This document shows, piece by piece, positions 62,178 through 64,000 of a stretch of 64,000 nt of DNA. Within the stretch, counting starts at the first letter, position 1; each line of letters starts with the position of its first letter. The notes beneath the pieces were generated by a model, which was not told where the DNA came from, did not search any database, and saw only the letters and a list, made by a program, of their open reading frames with translations. The DNA comes from Natrialba taiwanensis DSM 12281 (GTDB lineage: Archaea > Halobacteriota > Halobacteria > Halobacteriales > Natrialbaceae). Made by a program: the position numbers and the translations under genes. The DNA lies in NCBI RefSeq assembly GCF_000337595.1, contig NZ_AOIL01000070.1, positions 1 through 64,000 on the forward strand. Direction: 5' to 3'.

Positions 62178-64000
62178 ATGAGCGACCAGCCCGCGATGAG
62201 TGCCGGCGAACCGCGTTCCGTCCTCGTCGTTGGCTCGTCGCCGCCAGTCGAGCGCACGGCGGCCACGCTTTCGGCAACCCTTGACTCGACTGCGCTCCTC
62301 CGCGCGCGGACCGTCTCGGCCGCGCGCGAGCACCTCGCGTCCGCGTCACAAGCCGCGTCTTCGTCACAACACCGTGGGATCCACTGCCTCGTCTGCGAGT
62401 TCAGTCCCGAGTCGGAGACCGACACTGTGCAACCGACACCGCTCGCCGAACTCGTGTCACTGGCGGCGGACGGGGATATCGGCTCGCTGCCGCCGATCGT
62501 CGCCATCACCGACGACGAGCGGGTGGACGACGCGCTCGATCACGGGGCTACCGACGTGATTTCGCCGGCGGACTCGCGGGCGACGATCGCGGCCCGGGTT
62601 CGAAACGTCGCAGAACTGCGCCACCACCGAGACAGTGCGCCGGATTCGGGGACAGCCGGTTCCCCGACGTTCAGTGGCGCGCAACTGGATGCTGCACTGG
62701 ATCTCCTCCCCACTGCGGTATTCACGCTCGGACCCGCCGGTGAGCTCAAGTACGCGAACGCGGCCGCCCACGAGTTCTTTCACGGTGCATCGGACGCGAC
62801 CGTTCGAAACCGGGAGGAGACGCCGCTCGAGGGGACCGTCGTCTGGGAACTGTTCCCCGCAGAGATTCGGGAGACCGTCGTCGACCGCTGTGCCGAGGCG
62901 CGGGCGACCGGCTCCGTCGTCCAATTCGAGACCCCACTGCCCGAGCGACTCCCCACTCTCGCTCCCCCATCTGACAGCCCGTCCACGGCAGAGCGCCGCC
63001 TCGTGGTGACCGCCGCTCCCGACGAGAACAGCCTCACAGTACTCGCTCGCGAGTTCAGGAGTGACCCGGAATCCGACGACGGTGTGGAGCGCGACCGGCT
63101 CGCGTTGCTCGAGGAGACGGTCGACGCGCTCGAAGACGGCATCGCCGTTCTCGAGGACGGGACGATCCGAATCGCGAATACGACGCTGTGTGATCTCGCC
63201 GGTACCGGGACGCTCGTCGGCACGGCCGTCGGCGCGCTGTTCGACGATGAACTCGCGGCGATGGTCCGCGAGCGCGCCGATTCTCCGGTCAGCAGGTGGA
63301 CGGACCCCATCCAGGGTGAACTCGACGGCGGCGGATCGGCACAGTCGGTCCCCGTCGACGTGGTCGTCGCGCCGCTGTCGGTCGCGAATCGAACGCTCTG
63401 TGTGGTTCGCGACAGACGACGCTCGGCGGCGGGGACGCTCTCGACGGTCCGTCGGACGATCGATTCGCTCTCGACGGCAGCGTCCCGATCTGCCGTGCGT
63501 CACGCCGTCGTTTCCGGGATTCGAGAGTATACCGGAGCCGAGTTCACCGGCTGGTACCGACCCGCCGACGATGGCGACCTGCTCAGCCCCGCGGCGGTCA
63601 CAACGGCCGAGTCGGTTCCCCGAATCGAGCCGCCGGCAGTCGAACGCGAGGACGTGCCGCTGCAAGTCGGTCGTGACGGTGACGGCCGTCGCGACGACAC
63701 CGACGGCGATAGGTACCGCGACACCGTTCACGCCACGCTCGTCGATCGAGCCGCGGCCGATCCGTTCCTCGCCCGCTCGGGCCTGCGCGCGGAGCGCGTG
63801 CTCGTCGTTCCTCTCGCGGAGCGCGGTGTCATCGTTGCGACGAGCAGCGATCCGATGGCGTTCGACGCGCTCGAGACTGCGCCGGTCGAGACGGTGTCCG
63901 CCGCCGGAGCCGCCGCTCTCGATCGAATCGCCGCTCGGGAACGCGTTCGAACGTCCCGCTACGAGCGCACGCGCCTCGAATCGGAACTGGATACGGCCGC
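62178..64000 (+). CDS. PAS-containing sensor protein, N-terminal part (runs off the window)
   Basis: The frame opens at ATG 62178 (MSDQPAMSAGEPRSVLVVGSS) and is still open at 64000, giving 607 complete codons. Residues about 10-150 look like a degenerate receiver domain: the acidic pocket is lost (LVVGSSPPVE), and the phospho-acceptor strand reads LVCEFSPES, but PPIVAITDDERVDDALDHGA is normal. A PAS domain follows (DLLPTAVFTLGPAGELKYAN), then a second PAS-like region (VDALEDGIAVLEDGTIRIAN). A bacterio-opsin-activator/GAF-like region starts near 440. The output domain (histidine kinase or HTH-10) lies beyond the window. Confidence 0.75.
   Translation, partial: MSDQPAMSAGEPRSVLVVGSSPPVERTAATLSATLDSTALLRARTVSAAREHLASASQAASSSQHRGIHCLVCEFSPESETDTVQPTPLAELVSLAADGDIGSLPPIVAITDDERVDDALDHGATDVISPADSRATIAARVRNVAELRHHRDSAPDSGTAGSPTFSGAQLDAALDLLPTAVFTLGPAGELKYANAAAHEFFHGASDATVRNREETPLEGTVVWELFPAEIRETVVDRCAEARATGSVVQFETPLPERLPTLAPPSDSPSTAERRLVVTAAPDENSLTVLAREFRSDPESDDGVERDRLALLEETVDALEDGIAVLEDGTIRIANTTLCDLAGTGTLVGTAVGALFDDELAAMVRERADSPVSRWTDPIQGELDGGGSAQSVPVDVVVAPLSVANRTLCVVRDRRRSAAGTLSTVRRTIDSLSTAASRSAVRHAVVSGIREYTGAEFTGWYRPADDGDLLSPAAVTTAESVPRIEPPAVEREDVPLQVGRDGDGRRDDTDGDRYRDTVHATLVDRAAADPFLARSGLRAERVLVVPLAERGVIVATSSDPMAFDALETAPVETVSAAGAAALDRIAARERVRTSRYERTRLESELDTA

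Overview
This window reads as chromosome from a halophilic archaeon (Halobacteria). The DNA is GC-rich, the predicted proteins are strongly acidic (many Asp/Glu, few Lys), most genes are leaderless or have TATA-like boxes rather than Shine-Dalgarno sites, and exported proteins start with twin-arginine or lipobox signals. Several families are characteristic of haloarchaea: bacterio-opsin-activator (HTH-10) regulators, the rpa1-rpap1-phosphoesterase operon, the three-subunit propionyl-CoA carboxylase with PccX, and an archaeal Hpt. Trehalose synthesis genes would fit a Natrialbales-type haloarchaeon, but that placement is inference. I see no rRNA, tRNA, CRISPR array or intact insertion sequence.

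Layout. 0-3.3 kb: truncated HTH-10 regulator, an Asp-rich-tailed membrane protein, purine phosphoribosyltransferase and an NCS2 nucleobase permease. 3.3-3.7 kb: a non-coding tract packed with six stem-loops. 3.7-6.9 kb: divergent acyl-CoA dehydrogenase and a fused hydroxyacyl-CoA dehydrogenase/enoyl-CoA hydratase (beta-oxidation). 7.3-17.3 kb: sensor kinase, cupin, small membrane protein, O-methyltransferase, AspT/YidE-like transporter, acyl-CoA ligase, a UspA-PepSY-like fusion, Na+/H+ antiporter and a Tat lipoprotein. 17.4-21.3 kb: pccB-pccX-pccA. 21.5-28.6 kb: an NSS transporter, then a branched-chain amino-acid-type ABC transporter (livHMGF) whose neighbouring binding protein appears circularly permuted. 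28.9-33.4 kb: the rpa1-rpap1-phosphoesterase operon for single-stranded DNA binding. 34.6-35.4 kb: an antitoxin-like wHTH followed by a MazF/PemK-like toxin gene interrupted by a nonsense codon. 35.7-49.5 kb: riboflavin reductase, nitronate monooxygenase-like protein, MsrA, CBS protein, GlpA-like oxidoreductase, SDR, CobO, an ABC exporter pair, a 5'-nucleotidase-like enzyme and CbiP. 49.7-55.6 kb: an HTH-10 sensor-regulator and otsA-otsB (trehalose). 55.8-61.5 kb: a membrane protein plus P19/Tp34-like lipoprotein, divergent from SCO-TlpA-CcdA, which suggests metal handling and thiol-redox assembly of respiratory proteins. The window ends inside a large PAS-containing sensor protein.

The most unusual element is the binding protein at 22972-24249. 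After its signal peptide, the half of the type I periplasmic-binding fold that normally comes second comes first, and the normal N-terminal half follows in the same frame. Other items for a second look are the interrupted toxin, the stem-loop array, a 26-bp perfect palindrome between two divergent genes, and a frequent oligonucleotide (GAGTTCA/TGAACTC) that recurs across the window in coding and non-coding DNA.
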